Below, piece by piece: positions 36,236 to 46,232 of a stretch of 64,000 nucleotides of DNA. A program made the translations under genes and the position numbers. This DNA comes from CAWCON01 sp963797185 (GTDB lineage: Bacteria; Patescibacteriota; Saccharimonadia; Saccharimonadales; UBA4665), in assembly GCA_963797185.1 (NCBI GenBank), contig CAWCON010000003.1, positions 372,001 through 436,000 on the forward strand. The letters run 5' to 3'. Within the stretch, counting starts at the first letter, position 1, and every line of letters begins with the position of its first letter. The notes under the pieces were generated by a model that worked only from the letters and a program-made list of their open reading frames with translations, was not told the origin of the DNA and did no database searches.

Positions 36236-36787
36236 TCACTTATTCTGGTCGGCGATTCTTGCTGCAAACTTTTGACGAAGTTTTTGAAGCTTGGGGTTTA
36301 TGATCATCTCGCAATAATCCGGGCGATTAACCATATAATCTTTGTGATATTCCGCAGCTGGATAAAAGTTTTTGAGGGGTTCAATGGCGGTAACGATTGG
36401 TTTATCCCAGACCAATTGGGCTTTTTGTTTTGACTCTTCAATAATATTTTTTTGCAGGTCGGTCTCGTAAAAAATGACTGATCGATATTGAGTACCAACG
36501 TCGGGCCCTTGACGATTCAAAGTTGTAGGGTCATGTATTGTCCAAAAAATTTCAAGTATATCGGCTAGCGAAATAGCACGTGGATCATAGGTTATCTTTA
36601 CGACCTCGGCGTGGCCAGTATTCTCAGAGTATATCTGCTCATCAGTAGGATTAGCCGTTGCTCCACCGCTATACCCCTCCTCTACTTGGACAACCCCTTT
36701 GATTAACTTGTAGGCTGCATCGAGACACCAAAAACATCCTCCACCAAGGACAATAGTCTCCGTTTCACTTTTATGTTCTGTCACCAT
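36236..36787 (-). CDS. msrA: Peptide methionine-S-sulfoxide reductase MsrA
   Basis: About 183 residues with the MsrA active site GGGCFWCLDAAY (catalytic Cys in CFWC), EEGYSGG, and a C-terminal PDYCEMII cysteine in the usual resolving position. It reduces methionine sulfoxide and fits an organism that respires oxygen. Start chosen at MTEHKSET (36787); three residues more are possible at 36796. Confidence 0.94.
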   Translation of the reverse strand: MVTEHKSETETIVLGGGCFWCLDAAYKLIKGVVQVEEGYSGGATANPTDEQIYSENTGHAEVVKITYDPRAISLADILEIFWTIHDPTTLNRQGPDVGTQYRSVIFYETDLQKNIIEESKQKAQLVWDKPIVTAIEPLKNFYPAAEYHKDYMVNRPDYCEMIINPKLQKLRQKFAARIADQNK

Positions 36788-36838
36788 ATATACCATTATA
36801 CCTTTCGAAAGCCTAGTTTGGACAATGAGTATTTCCCC

Positions 36839-37489
36839 TTATGGTAGACGGCTATAAATCGTTTCTAAATTCTCGACTGTTTGTTTCATTGCCACCGGTC
36901 CGATCGCAAAAACAGTGGGCTGATGTGTTTCCAATACCCCCAGAACATTGTTAAAGGTTTCTGGCGGCAGTGGCGTCCTCGTTCTACTCAAAGTCGTAAA
37001 TAGCCGCTCGGTTACCACCCTCGCATTATCATAACGAGGCGGCCCATGAGTCACCACCCATTTTGCTACTTCAAGAAGAGGAGTAGGATCATCAATGCCC
37101 GAAAGAGCCACTTTGCCAGCGAGAACACAATCAAGCGTTATCAATAAGTCCTCAATACTGCCAGGTTCGTTAAATTGAATACCGTCAAATAATAAGTCTT
37201 TGCCAGCTCGAGATGCTTGTCGAGCGGTCCTCCACGGCAAGAATGACTTAAAAGAGTTTTCTATGTCTGTTTCCAGTGAGACAATTTCTGGTTGATCATC
37301 GAAGGCTGGTTTATTGGTGTAGCGATGAAAAATCATACCCTCGATTACCTCTGGATTAGTAGTATGAGCTAGTTGTTTCCTTGTATTTGACATACGAGCA
37401 AAATCGGCCGCAAATGATCCAAACAAGAAGTCTGAACTCGCGAATGAGTCATACCTATGAGCAACTTCATGGTGACTAATGTAGTTCAT
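36839..37489 (-). CDS. Conserved protein resembling the AcpH/DUF479 phosphodiesterase family
   Basis: A 216-residue protein. The opening MNYISHHEVAH, the FLFGSFAADFARM segment, and IEGMIFHRYTNKPAFDD resemble the DUF479 (acyl-carrier-protein phosphodiesterase) pattern of a start MNYLAH, a G-x2-x-D segment and an HR-x6-D metal region. Similarity is partial and the C-terminal half is not recognised, so function is tentative. Confidence 0.5.
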   Translation of the reverse strand: MNYISHHEVAHRYDSFASSDFLFGSFAADFARMSNTRKQLAHTTNPEVIEGMIFHRYTNKPAFDDQPEIVSLETDIENSFKSFLPWRTARQASRAGKDLLFDGIQFNEPGSIEDLLITLDCVLAGKVALSGIDDPTPLLEVAKWVVTHGPPRYDNARVVTERLFTTLSRTRTPLPPETFNNVLGVLETHQPTVFAIGPVAMKQTVENLETIYSRLP

Positions 37490-37558
37490 CTGTTAGTCTT
37501 TCGAATATATCACATCCTTACATAATATGAGCCGACTTGCCAACATGAGGACAGATAG

Positions 37559-37588
37559 TTAACATAAATCACCACCTTACTTTATAAT
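37559..37588 (+). promoter_or_regulatory. Promoter of the peptidoglycan-binding-like gene
   Basis: TTAACA at 37559-37564, an 18-base spacer and TATAAT at 37583-37588. The ATG at 37596 is seven bases after the -10 box, so the mRNA would be leaderless. Confidence 0.65.
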
Positions 37589-37595
37589 TTTCATT

Positions 37596-38096
37596 ATGAA
37601 ATCAGTGCCGAAAGCTCATCAAATAAGAAATATCGTCATCACGACAGTACTAATTGTTATTTTACTGGTAGCTGGCTACGTTACCATTAGTCACTTTAGG
37701 GATAATTTAACCGATAATTCACCCAAAGACACCTGCACCACAAGACAATTCAGCATTGGTAGTACCGGCAATTGTGTAAGCGATATCCAGACGATGGTAA
37801 ACTTTATCGAGACTGACGATTTGACTCAATGCTCGTTCACTGGCGCGCAGCAAGTGCCGATAACAGGTACCTACAATAATGCCACAGCAACTCAGGTTTC
37901 GGTTGTTCAGACATGGATGAATTGTTACGGTAGTGAAGAAGGATCGGCTACAAGAATCAGCATCAACGGTATTGTTAACCCTGCTGTTTGGCCAGATCTT
38001 TGTACCTATGGATATCAGTTTCCTAAAGGTGTCGGCCAGAGTACTTCACCTTACCTGCATTCATCACTCCTGGCTGGAAAAAATGCTGGTTGTTAG
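37596..38096 (+). CDS. Exported protein with a peptidoglycan-binding-like domain
   Basis: A 166-residue protein with a membrane anchor near residues 10-30. The rest has a pattern like a PG-binding-1 domain: GSTGNCVSDIQTMVNF, then GTYNNATATQVSVVQTWM and NGIVNPAVWPDLC. Paired cysteines (four or more outside the membrane) suggest disulfides. No enzyme domain is attached. It is probably a wall-binding surface protein. Confidence 0.65.
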   Translation: MKSVPKAHQIRNIVITTVLIVILLVAGYVTISHFRDNLTDNSPKDTCTTRQFSIGSTGNCVSDIQTMVNFIETDDLTQCSFTGAQQVPITGTYNNATATQVSVVQTWMNCYGSEEGSATRISINGIVNPAVWPDLCTYGYQFPKGVGQSTSPYLHSSLLAGKNAGC

Positions 38097-38133
38097 TAAA
38101 AGAGCGTCGCTTTAATATATCGAAGATTAAGAA

Positions 38134-38460
38134 CTAGATGATTACTGTTCTTCCGTCGAATTCTACAACAGTAGCCTCTGGAATTCTCTGTCCATAACCC
38201 TTATTAGCTGATAATCGAAACTCAGCCAGAGTACCACTGGAACCATAACCCTCTTGCTCTTCTTCAATAGTTGGAGCTCTGTAGCGAATCTCCAATTCTT
38301 CATCCGCAACCAGCATACTGAGCGCTAATGCTACTCGTTCGAATCGGTACTGTTTAGCTGGATCAGTTTCCTCTAATAGGCCTTTTACCCCTCTGCGAGT
38401 TCTCCAGGTTGGAGGTGTCTCATTTTGAAGAGCAGCTATTACTCTTTCTTTGTAATTCAT
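38134..38460 (-). CDS. Hypothetical protein
   Basis: A 108-residue soluble protein, acidic in its middle, with alternating helix and strand patterns. No motif is recognised. Converges with the peptidoglycan-binding-like gene, 37 bases apart. Confidence 0.5.
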   Translation of the reverse strand: MNYKERVIAALQNETPPTWRTRRGVKGLLEETDPAKQYRFERVALALSMLVADEELEIRYRAPTIEEEQEGYGSSGTLAEFRLSANKGYGQRIPEATVVEFDGRTVII

Positions 38461-38528
38461 ATTCTATACTCTACCAGATGATACACTCGAGAATCAATCA
38501 CCTAATATTATGTAATTATTATGATTTC

Positions 38529-39149
38529 TTATATCCCAAAAGGAGTGATCCCATGATGTTCATCTCGGTTTTCGGTCAAAGCCTTGTTGGCAACAATCAC
38601 GCCAGCTGCCAAGCCTAAGCGGCGATCTAACGTGTGTTGTGCGTCAGAACTAAAGTCCATATCAAAATGCATAACAAGCCCTGTGTACGATTGGTTGTAC
38701 TGTCCCAGAGTTGCACCATTTGTAGTTACAGCAAACTTCCGCGGAACCAACCCACCGACAACTGTATTTTCAAGTCGCTCAGCAGTATTCTCTGCCACAA
38801 CTGCGATTTCTTGACCACTAGAATTCAAAATCTTCCAATTCGGAGCGACGACAGATTTTAGCGGCTCCGCCTTGATAGTACCAATAGATTGCTGCGTAAC
38901 CGGATCACTAACATCCCACGTTTCTGCAATTTCCATTAATTTATGCGTCTTGATGCTTAAGACTTCCTGTGTCCCAGCTTCATCAGAGTAAACATGGAAT
39001 TCTTTTTTGAGAGATATTGATGGAGTTGTCACCCACATCATTGGGTTGCCCGTTTCGTCTTGTACTTTAAACTTTTCTTTCAGTAGACCAAGCTGATGTT
39101 GAATTTGATATCTCGTTTGAGCAAATAGTTCGGAGGGTTCTTCGGGCAT
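38529..39149 (-). CDS. LURP-one/phospholipid-scramblase-like protein
   Basis: A 206-residue protein with the twelve-stranded beta-barrel and central helix pattern of the LURP-one-related (Tubby-like) family. The pattern includes KEKFKVQDETGNP at the first strands, then repeated hydrophobic strands and a C-terminal hydrophobic helix near GLAAGVIVANKAL. Bacterial members have no firm function; membrane binding is suspected. A start AGGAGAAAA-type site lies just upstream. Confidence 0.65.
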   Translation of the reverse strand: MPEEPSELFAQTRYQIQHQLGLLKEKFKVQDETGNPMMWVTTPSISLKKEFHVYSDEAGTQEVLSIKTHKLMEIAETWDVSDPVTQQSIGTIKAEPLKSVVAPNWKILNSSGQEIAVVAENTAERLENTVVGGLVPRKFAVTTNGATLGQYNQSYTGLVMHFDMDFSSDAQHTLDRRLGLAAGVIVANKALTENRDEHHGITPFGI

Positions 39150-39251
39150 AAAATTTTCTCCTTAGACTTAATAATAGGTAACCTTCCTAATCCTATCACT
39201 TTTATCTGAGCCTAAATAATTTTAACAATACTTAAGATAACGGCTCAAAAC

Positions 39252-40946
39252 TTATACTTCCGCATATGCTTCAGTTTTAAATCGAGCTGGTAATAAGAAT
39301 GTTACTCCGAACGTAAAAGCGAGGAGACCAATATTGTAAATTACCGACCATCGAAAAGCATTACTAAAGTTATGGCTATTTGCTTGTGTAACACTCTTGG
39401 TAATAGCCTGCCCAATCGCCTGACTAGATGATGCGTTACTTGATGCCACTTTACAGCTTGCTGGGACAACGCTTGAGTCCTTCTCTCTAGAGCGATCAAT
39501 AAAACACGTCTTGGCTTGATTGATAATAATTGTCTGAGTATTAGCGGGTATATGTTGTGCTATTAAAGAAGTAACTAGACCAGGCTCAACGGCAGTAAAA
39601 CTCTTCGGTGCAGCGTGACTCAGCTGTCCAAAGAAGATAACTCCAATGACGGCGATACCAATTACACCACCAACTTGCTGAACAGCATTGAGAGTACCAG
39701 AAGCGGAACCGGCATGACGCGGATCGACGCCATTCAATACGGCAGCAAAGAGAGCTCCAAACACAAAACCCATCCCGATCCCCATAGTTGCTAATCCACC
39801 TATTAGCTGCCACGAGTGAAGATTTAAACCATAGTGATAAATAATCCAAGCATTGAGCGCCATGCCAATACCCATTAAAACAGTCCCTAGACTTAATGAA
39901 TAACGCCCAAGTTTAGGCATTATATGCTTACCAAACACTCCCATAGTAAATCCAACTCCGATAGCAAGTGGTATGCCGGTTAAGGCAGCGTGAATCGGAC
40001 TAAAACCTAACCCTATCTGCAGCAGTAAACCAAACGTTAAGAAAAACCCGATCATTGCCATTTCAAAAATTACGTTAACGCTTAGACCAACTACAAATGA
40101 TAGGTTCCTAAACAAGGCTGGTAAAATGAGCGGAGACCCATCAGTAGCAGCTTTGTGTCGTTGCCACCACACGAATATGATCAACAGTGGGATCGAAGCA
40201 GCAATCATCACAAAACTCCAAACCGGCCAGTTAAGCTCGCGTCCTTGAATCAGCGGAAATATTAACAGTAGTAGCGCTACCATAATCATGACCGTACCAA
40301 TAAAGTCTAACTTCAATGGGTGCGATGACTTGCCGTCCGGTAGATACTTAATTGCCGCCACTAAACCGAATAAACCAATTGGTACATTAATCAAGAAAAT
40401 TGGGCGCCAATCAAGCTTAAAGATATCAGCTTTAATCAGCAAACCACCAACTATCGGACCAAGTGTCGCAGCAAGACCACCGAGCCCACCGAATAAACCA
40501 TTGATACCACCCCGCTCTGATGGCTTATACATCACCTGCATTAATGACATTACCTGCGGAACCATTAATGCCGCCATTGAGCCCTGCAGTACCCGTGCTG
40601 TTATTAACATGGCTGAATCTTGAGATACCCCACTCAATAATGATGCAACGGTAAAACCACTAATGCCGATCATGAAAAGTTTTTTGTAACCAAAGACATC
40701 ACCCATACGTCCACCAGTTACAAGCAACAAAGCAAAGGCTAGCGAATAACCGGCAACAATCCATTGAATAGCTGAATAACTAGCAGCCAAATTGGTCTTA
40801 ATAGAAGGAATCGCGATATTAACAATCGTCGAATCAAGCAAGTCCATTACGAAGGCTAGCGCAACAATTACTAAAGCAATAGTACGTCTTTTACTACTAA
40901 ATGTTAGTGCGTGCTCCTGAGCGGAGAGTATCTTACTGTCGGCCAT
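39252..40946 (-). CDS. MFS exporter, DHA2 family (14 membrane helices)
   Basis: A 564-residue major-facilitator protein with about fourteen helices, as in EmrB/QacA-type drug exporters. It has the motif A-like loop after helix two (GGRMGDVFGYKK) and the DHA-type motif C region in helix five (GGLGGLAATLGPIVGG). An extra periplasmic loop near residues 430-500 carries two cysteines. It exports drugs or metabolites with proton exchange; the substrate is unknown. It stands alone on the minus strand. Confidence 0.88.
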   Translation of the reverse strand: MADSKILSAQEHALTFSSKRRTIALVIVALAFVMDLLDSTIVNIAIPSIKTNLAASYSAIQWIVAGYSLAFALLLVTGGRMGDVFGYKKLFMIGISGFTVASLLSGVSQDSAMLITARVLQGSMAALMVPQVMSLMQVMYKPSERGGINGLFGGLGGLAATLGPIVGGLLIKADIFKLDWRPIFLINVPIGLFGLVAAIKYLPDGKSSHPLKLDFIGTVMIMVALLLLIFPLIQGRELNWPVWSFVMIAASIPLLIIFVWWQRHKAATDGSPLILPALFRNLSFVVGLSVNVIFEMAMIGFFLTFGLLLQIGLGFSPIHAALTGIPLAIGVGFTMGVFGKHIMPKLGRYSLSLGTVLMGIGMALNAWIIYHYGLNLHSWQLIGGLATMGIGMGFVFGALFAAVLNGVDPRHAGSASGTLNAVQQVGGVIGIAVIGVIFFGQLSHAAPKSFTAVEPGLVTSLIAQHIPANTQTIIINQAKTCFIDRSREKDSSVVPASCKVASSNASSSQAIGQAITKSVTQANSHNFSNAFRWSVIYNIGLLAFTFGVTFLLPARFKTEAYAEV

Positions 40947-41027
40947 ATCTGTAATAGCATACCATATATCGAATTACGCTAAAGCCATTACTTGGTATTT
41001 TATGTTCTACGAATGTAAGTCGCATAC

Positions 41028-42629
41028 CTAATTACTGGATGAGCTAGATAGATTGTTCTCAATTGCATTAACTTGGGCTTGCGTCAGCGGAGACCACGGA
41101 GAACTATCTGCGTTAGATGATGCTGCAGCCGGACTTTCTCCTTGATTCCACCACTTCGCCTGGTATGGTACGCCGTTGAATAAGACATACTGACCAGTGG
41201 TGTATGCCACGGTACCAGCCCACTCGGGATACGTACCAGCAGGTAAGGTTGGTTGAGGAATTGGTTTCTCGCCAGGTAATACGGGACCAATTAACTGCCA
41301 TGGCGTCTGCCAAGACTGTAATACTGGGTCATCTGGGACATCGCCTTGAGTCCACCACTTTGCCTCATAAATATTGTGATGCCAGACTATTTTTGTGCCT
41401 TCAAGATAGGCGTCAGTAGCAGACCAAATTGGGTAGGGGCTAGTAGCTGGATTATCAGGAGTTTGAGAATTCGTATTCTGTGCCTGAGCTTTGGTAACAA
41501 GACCGGCACTCAAGCTAATATTTCCATTGAAGCCATTAGACAAGAGGCTAGCAAATGTTTGACCGTCCTGATTAACACCACTACAGGAGTCTGAGACAAC
41601 AGAGGTAGCTACATAATTACTACCACAAGTTACATCTCGATTTGCCGACCACATCGATATGCGACCGACTTTATGCGACAAAGCAAATGAGTTAAGGCTC
41701 GAAGCATCGCCAATACTGAGGACCTCAGAAGTTATGTCATTCTGACCAATCATTGGTGTAATACCAATTTTATGCCATAGGCTCGGGTTATTTTGATGTA
41801 AATGTGCTTGGTCATAGAGAATACCAAGTTGACGCTCAGTTTCGGTGGCGGCACTTTCGGAACCGCTTAACATAGTCTGATTAGAAGTTAAACTTGAGCC
41901 ATAGTCCATAGCCAGTATGTTAACACCAGCAATATCGACACCTTTTGCAAGAAATGTGGCGACAGCATTCGTCCCATCTTCACTCAGTCCTTGCGGAGTT
42001 ACCGGAAGTGTCAACCAGACAGCAAGTTTATTGCCCGACTGCCGTTGGTTTTGCTGCAGTTGGGCTATAGCTGTCGCTCGACGGTCATCAGCAGTAGTAT
42101 TGCTGAGGTCATTCCCTTCTAGGTCAAGATCAATAGTATTGATGTGGTAGTGAGTAATGACAGTCTGGTAGGCGTTATATAGTGACGTCTCATCAGTACA
42201 ATTAACTGCCAACTCTTGGTTGTCTCGACCACCAAATGAAATAGCTACGCTGCCACCTTGCTGCTGCAAACGAGCGATACGAGTAGCAAGATCAAGTGAA
42301 TCGTCGGCTTGAGTTATGCTATACGAAGCACCCCAAGATGGTGTGCATGCATTTTGAGTTGAAGCAACGACAAACGAGAGGATGGCGTCTTTCTGATTAG
42401 TACTACCAAGTTGCTGAAACTCAAAGGTCGGGGTCGCAGTAACATCTACATAAGGTGCAAACCAGGGCTGATTTGATCCTGCCTGATAGTAAGCAACAAC
42501 ATTTCCAACTAACGAAAAGCCACCAAGACCAATGGCCGCTACCGTAACAAGCGAAAACAATAGACGACTAAATGATAGCCGACGACGTGTGGTATGAGTA
42601 TTCGACGTCTTTGATTTCCGTCTCATCAT
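41028..42629 (-). CDS. Anchored GH18 chitinase-like enzyme with two CBM5/12 chitin-binding modules
   Basis: A 533-residue surface protein. A basic start and membrane anchor (about 20-45) are followed by a GH18 barrel: VAISFGGRDN is the S-x-G-G motif, and IDLDLEG carries the DxDxE catalytic motif (glutamate near residue 170). Two C-terminal carbohydrate-binding modules follow (about 395-450 and 465-515). Each has the WW-x-QG signature (AKWWTQG and AKWWNQG) typical of chitin-binding CBM5/12. The gene overlaps the upstream GT2 polymerase gene by four bases (ATGA). An enzyme that trims or anchors a GlcNAc polymer made by that synthase is the straightforward reading. Confidence 0.88.
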   Translation of the reverse strand: MMRRKSKTSNTHTTRRRLSFSRLLFSLVTVAAIGLGGFSLVGNVVAYYQAGSNQPWFAPYVDVTATPTFEFQQLGSTNQKDAILSFVVASTQNACTPSWGASYSITQADDSLDLATRIARLQQQGGSVAISFGGRDNQELAVNCTDETSLYNAYQTVITHYHINTIDLDLEGNDLSNTTADDRRATAIAQLQQNQRQSGNKLAVWLTLPVTPQGLSEDGTNAVATFLAKGVDIAGVNILAMDYGSSLTSNQTMLSGSESAATETERQLGILYDQAHLHQNNPSLWHKIGITPMIGQNDITSEVLSIGDASSLNSFALSHKVGRISMWSANRDVTCGSNYVATSVVSDSCSGVNQDGQTFASLLSNGFNGNISLSAGLVTKAQAQNTNSQTPDNPATSPYPIWSATDAYLEGTKIVWHHNIYEAKWWTQGDVPDDPVLQSWQTPWQLIGPVLPGEKPIPQPTLPAGTYPEWAGTVAYTTGQYVLFNGVPYQAKWWNQGESPAAASSNADSSPWSPLTQAQVNAIENNLSSSSSN

Positions 42630-44899
42630 ACGTTTGCCTCACTGGCCGCTTCATAGTCAACGACATTCAAGGGGAGCGCTTGCTTAGCATCACCGTGATA
42701 GAGGACTGCTCGCCAATCAATACTCTTGTCAGTCTTTCTAGATTCGTTCGGTTTCTGTTTAACCTCGATGAGTAACCAGTTTATGTAACTATGCCAAATA
42801 TCTGAGAATGCATTCCCGATACCAATGTAGGCGACGATTGCCCAGATTGTAACGATACAGTTAAAAGCAGCGAAAGTAGCATTACCCCAGTTGTGGGCAA
42901 CTTCATCACGCCACAGAATATAAAGTGAGTAAACAACAATGCCGAACGGAGCTAATACATAAAGCATAGAAGCTGCGGTTCTATTTTTTACTTTTGGCGT
43001 GCGAGCAAATGGAATCTTCTTGCCTGTAAGCCCCTGCTGTAATGACTTTAAGACGCCGGCTACATTAACAGTAAGGAGTATGAAGTTGAAGCCGTAAATA
43101 CGAAAAATATCAGTACGTTTGTAACCACAATAATGAAGATCACTTGCCATAGCCACGAAATATGGCACAGCAGCAATTACAATCAATGGACTCAATAGTT
43201 TGTCAGTATAAGGAAAAGCTAGTAAGAATAAGAGACCAAAGCTTGCCCATGCGATCGAACCCATATAATTCATACGAATTAGAATCTCCATACGTGATAC
43301 AGCTTCTTGTCGCTGCTTGCGGCGTTTTGTCTGTGCCCACAATTTCGGCAAGATAATAAGACCACCGTTTGCCCATCGCCGCCGTTGGACAACAAGGGAC
43401 CCAAAGTCTGGTGGTGTCGCGCTATAGCTTAAACGTTCGGGGTAATTAACAAGTGACCAACCATGAAGCGTTAAGTCGATACTTGATTCGGTATCTTCAA
43501 TGACAGTTCGATCTTGGATATAGCGCTTAACCTCAAATCCTCCTACCCATTCATTGACAACAATGTCCTCAAGCGCTTTCTTGCGTATTACTGCATTAGC
43601 ACCAACCCAAAAAGTTGCATCATAATAACTCATTCCTTGATGCAGGATATGTTGAATATCGGTCGTGGCACCAGCAAGACGCTCAATACGAGTGGCAGCA
43701 CCCCTGAAAGATGAGTACGGTGTCTGGGTAACAGCGACTCGTTGATTATCTGGTTGCTCTAAGAAATACACCAGACGTAAACAGTATTCTTTCAGCAGAA
43801 TAGAATCGGCATCCAAGGTAAGAAGATAATCAGAGTCAGGAACAATAAAGTCAGCTTTTCCTTTAGCGCTGGCGCTTTGCAAGATAGCACCATCAGGTGT
43901 CTGGCGAAGCTTGTAACGACCACCCATTAAGCCAATATATGAGTTGAGGTTCATAGCTTTGTTTGATTCATGAGATAAGGACGCGAATTTCTTGCGTTCA
44001 AAGACATTGATCTGAGCATCAAAAATCCATGTTAATCGTTCATACAGTTGAAGTATGCGACTGGCAGGAAGTTCACTGCCCTCATCGACTGAGGCATATA
44101 ACGCTTTAGCAATGAGCTGTAACTGCTTAGCTTGTTCAAGCAGAACTTGCTGAATAAAGAATTCGTCAACATGGTCAAGACGTTCTTCTTGTGCGGCCAT
44201 CTTTTCAAGCCACAAGGCAGTCCAGTTGTAATAATAGATAAGATGCTTTACGGCTGCTGCTGGGGCCTTGCCACGATATTTAAGTTGTCGTTCAGCTTGT
44301 TCAAATGCCTTACGGGTAATCTCTCGTGGTTCTTGTAATTCGTCCATAATACTTTTGCCAAGTCGACGACTTTTACTAAGACTTTCTTTCGCAGCTGGAT
44401 CCGATGGATTCGGATTGTCGTCAAGCAGCAAGACAACTCGCATCCCAGGATATTCTTGGAGTGCAGCGGATAACAATGTTTTGCGAACAACCTGCGGCTC
44501 TTCACTATATGAAGGCACCAACACTGTTATTGTTGGCTGCTTCTCAGAAAAGTAATGTTCCAGTTCGGCTCGGGGAACCCGTACGTGCTTGCCAAATCGC
44601 TGAAAAGCACCTTGGCGAGTAATAAGGTACATCAGAGAAGAGAACATCAGTACGGTAACCGTTAGTAAATATAAGATGGCCTCCATAGTAAATGTAAAGC
44701 TTTGAGTATTTTCAAAGAACTGGCGGATGACGGTGAGAATGAGATAGAGTGCCCAAAGCAAAACAGTTACAACAACAGCCAACCTACTGAGTACAATCTT
44801 GCTTGTAGATGGCTTGTCATGAAAATTTGACAGTGGTTCAGTACGCTTTTCAGCACCCCACTGACGTTTCATAGATGATTGTAACTTTTCTCGTTTCAT
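42626..44899 (-). CDS. Processive GT2 polysaccharide synthase (cellulose/chitin/hyaluronan synthase-like)
   Basis: A 757-residue membrane glycosyltransferase. Two N-terminal helices (about 38-58 and 70-92) precede the GT-A domain, with ITVLVPSYSEEPQ, LLLDDNPNP (first aspartates), LTLDADSILL (DxD), VIEDTESSIDL (TED-type base) and QRRRW, the Q-x-x-RW motif of processive synthases. Four to five C-terminal helices form the channel. A helical insert of about 160 residues (about 170-330) separates the first two acid motifs and is unusual for BcsA. No PilZ domain is seen. It overlaps the GH18 gene, so the product may be a beta-linked GlcNAc or glucose polymer. Confidence 0.88.
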   Translation of the reverse strand: MKREKLQSSMKRQWGAEKRTEPLSNFHDKPSTSKIVLSRLAVVVTVLLWALYLILTVIRQFFENTQSFTFTMEAILYLLTVTVLMFSSLMYLITRQGAFQRFGKHVRVPRAELEHYFSEKQPTITVLVPSYSEEPQVVRKTLLSAALQEYPGMRVVLLLDDNPNPSDPAAKESLSKSRRLGKSIMDELQEPREITRKAFEQAERQLKYRGKAPAAAVKHLIYYYNWTALWLEKMAAQEERLDHVDEFFIQQVLLEQAKQLQLIAKALYASVDEGSELPASRILQLYERLTWIFDAQINVFERKKFASLSHESNKAMNLNSYIGLMGGRYKLRQTPDGAILQSASAKGKADFIVPDSDYLLTLDADSILLKEYCLRLVYFLEQPDNQRVAVTQTPYSSFRGAATRIERLAGATTDIQHILHQGMSYYDATFWVGANAVIRKKALEDIVVNEWVGGFEVKRYIQDRTVIEDTESSIDLTLHGWSLVNYPERLSYSATPPDFGSLVVQRRRWANGGLIILPKLWAQTKRRKQRQEAVSRMEILIRMNYMGSIAWASFGLLFLLAFPYTDKLLSPLIVIAAVPYFVAMASDLHYCGYKRTDIFRIYGFNFILLTVNVAGVLKSLQQGLTGKKIPFARTPKVKNRTAASMLYVLAPFGIVVYSLYILWRDEVAHNWGNATFAAFNCIVTIWAIVAYIGIGNAFSDIWHSYINWLLIEVKQKPNESRKTDKSIDWRAVLYHGDAKQALPLNVVDYEAASEANV

Positions 44900-44921
44900 A
44901 TATTTGCATAATTTTTGGCAT

Positions 44922-44944
44922 AAAAAAGCGGCAACCCTGCCGCT
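44922..44944 (-). terminator. Intrinsic terminator downstream of the first tail-fibre-like gene
   Basis: On the minus strand AGCGGCA (44944-44938) pairs with TGCCGCT (44933-44927) around a four-base loop, followed by a run of T. It separates the tail-fibre-like gene from the polysaccharide synthase. Confidence 0.8.
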
Positions 44945-45111
44945 CCATCAGCCCATAACCACCGTGTGATTACATATGATTATAAAAGTTTATGTCTTTG
45001 TAATCAAGTTTATGTTTCATTTTACTAAACATGCTAGGAGTTGACAGTAATTTCTCTTAGTAACTGGTACTGGTTTTAGGCGCACCACTAGCTATGAAAT
45101 TGGCAGAATGA

Positions 45112-46185
45112 TCAGATAGTAGCAGGCGTGGCAGTTGTAATATAAAGAACCGCTGATCCCTGTGAAGAGTCAGGGTTACCAGTTGCATCCTGGCCACCAG
45201 ATAGGTTTGATTCATTGGTCAGGCCCAACGTTACGTAGCCATCATTGCTTCCGGCGGCACTAAAAGAATCTCCATTAGCGGCACTACCGATCACGACTGC
45301 TTGGAAAAGTATAGCGAAATTATCACCACTCCCACCACCTGATACTGTTACGTAAGTTGAAAGAGGTTCTTCACTAACGGATCCCGTCGCTACGCTCACG
45401 GCTGCAACAACTTCATCCTGACTACTATAGGTACCGGCCGCCATAGTGAAGGTTTCTGGTATATTGGTCGAGCTCGGCGTATAAACAAACTCATCATTTA
45501 CACCAGTTTGAATAACGAGGGGTAAAGCCTCCGGGTTAGCATCACCTGTCGCATAGGTAGCGACAAAAGATCCGGTATTGACAGCCATACACAACGGGTT
45601 ACTAGTAGTAAATAATGACAGTTGCTCGAGTTCATAAGAGTACGCGGCTGCCTCAACACCTTGATTGGTAGAATTATTTTGTGTCATGTCAATGTCAGAG
45701 ACTAAGAGATTATCTTCTGATACATAGCCCGCCAAGATTAATCCAACAGCACCAGTTGGTGAGGTACCATCCCAAGCTTCTACAATAGACACACTGATAC
45801 TTAACAATACGTCTCCTGGTGTGGGTGTATAAGCTACTATCCCCGTCGCAAGGTTGGGTGTATTATAAGCGAAAGAGAAAGATCGAGTGATTGATACTCC
45901 CTGAACGGGCGTACTACTTTGCGTTGACCATGAAGCTGCTGTCGCGCCTGTTGCAGTAAGAACTTGTCCGTCTGTTGGTGTACCGGTGACTGTTACGCCA
46001 TTGACTGCCGTTACGGTTACGTTTCCGTTGCTGGGCGTTTGATTATTAACACTCATAACACCACCAGCTTGTTTAAGAGCTGGTGTTTGAAGAGTACCGT
46101 CGCTGTTATGCGCTATCTCTAAGAAACCATTGAGGATATTTCCCCAATCTCCTACGTCACTCCCCGGAATAGGCAGTCGAGCCAT
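45112..46185 (-). CDS. Tail-fibre-like surface/structural protein with the LPIPGSD N-terminal module
   Basis: A 357-residue protein low in charge and rich in Gly, Ser, Thr and Ala. The first 45 residues (LPIPGSDVGDWGNILN, then HNSDGTLQT) match the start of the protein at 46779-48818. A VLTATGATAASWST unit near residue 80 is a phage tail-fibre linker also found in that paralogue. The remainder is beta-rich with no catalytic motif. No signal peptide is visible. Its role could be adhesion or part of an extracellular fibre; export by a non-Sec route is unproven. Confidence 0.65.
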   Translation of the reverse strand: MARLPIPGSDVGDWGNILNGFLEIAHNSDGTLQTPALKQAGGVMSVNNQTPSNGNVTVTAVNGVTVTGTPTDGQVLTATGATAASWSTQSSTPVQGVSITRSFSFAYNTPNLATGIVAYTPTPGDVLLSISVSIVEAWDGTSPTGAVGLILAGYVSEDNLLVSDIDMTQNNSTNQGVEAAAYSYELEQLSLFTTSNPLCMAVNTGSFVATYATGDANPEALPLVIQTGVNDEFVYTPSSTNIPETFTMAAGTYSSQDEVVAAVSVATGSVSEEPLSTYVTVSGGGSGDNFAILFQAVVIGSAANGDSFSAAGSNDGYVTLGLTNESNLSGGQDATGNPDSSQGSAVLYITTATPATI

Positions 46186-46232
46186 ACGATTTTTCTGTTT
46201 TAACTCCTAATTACTACTCGGTTATGGTAATA

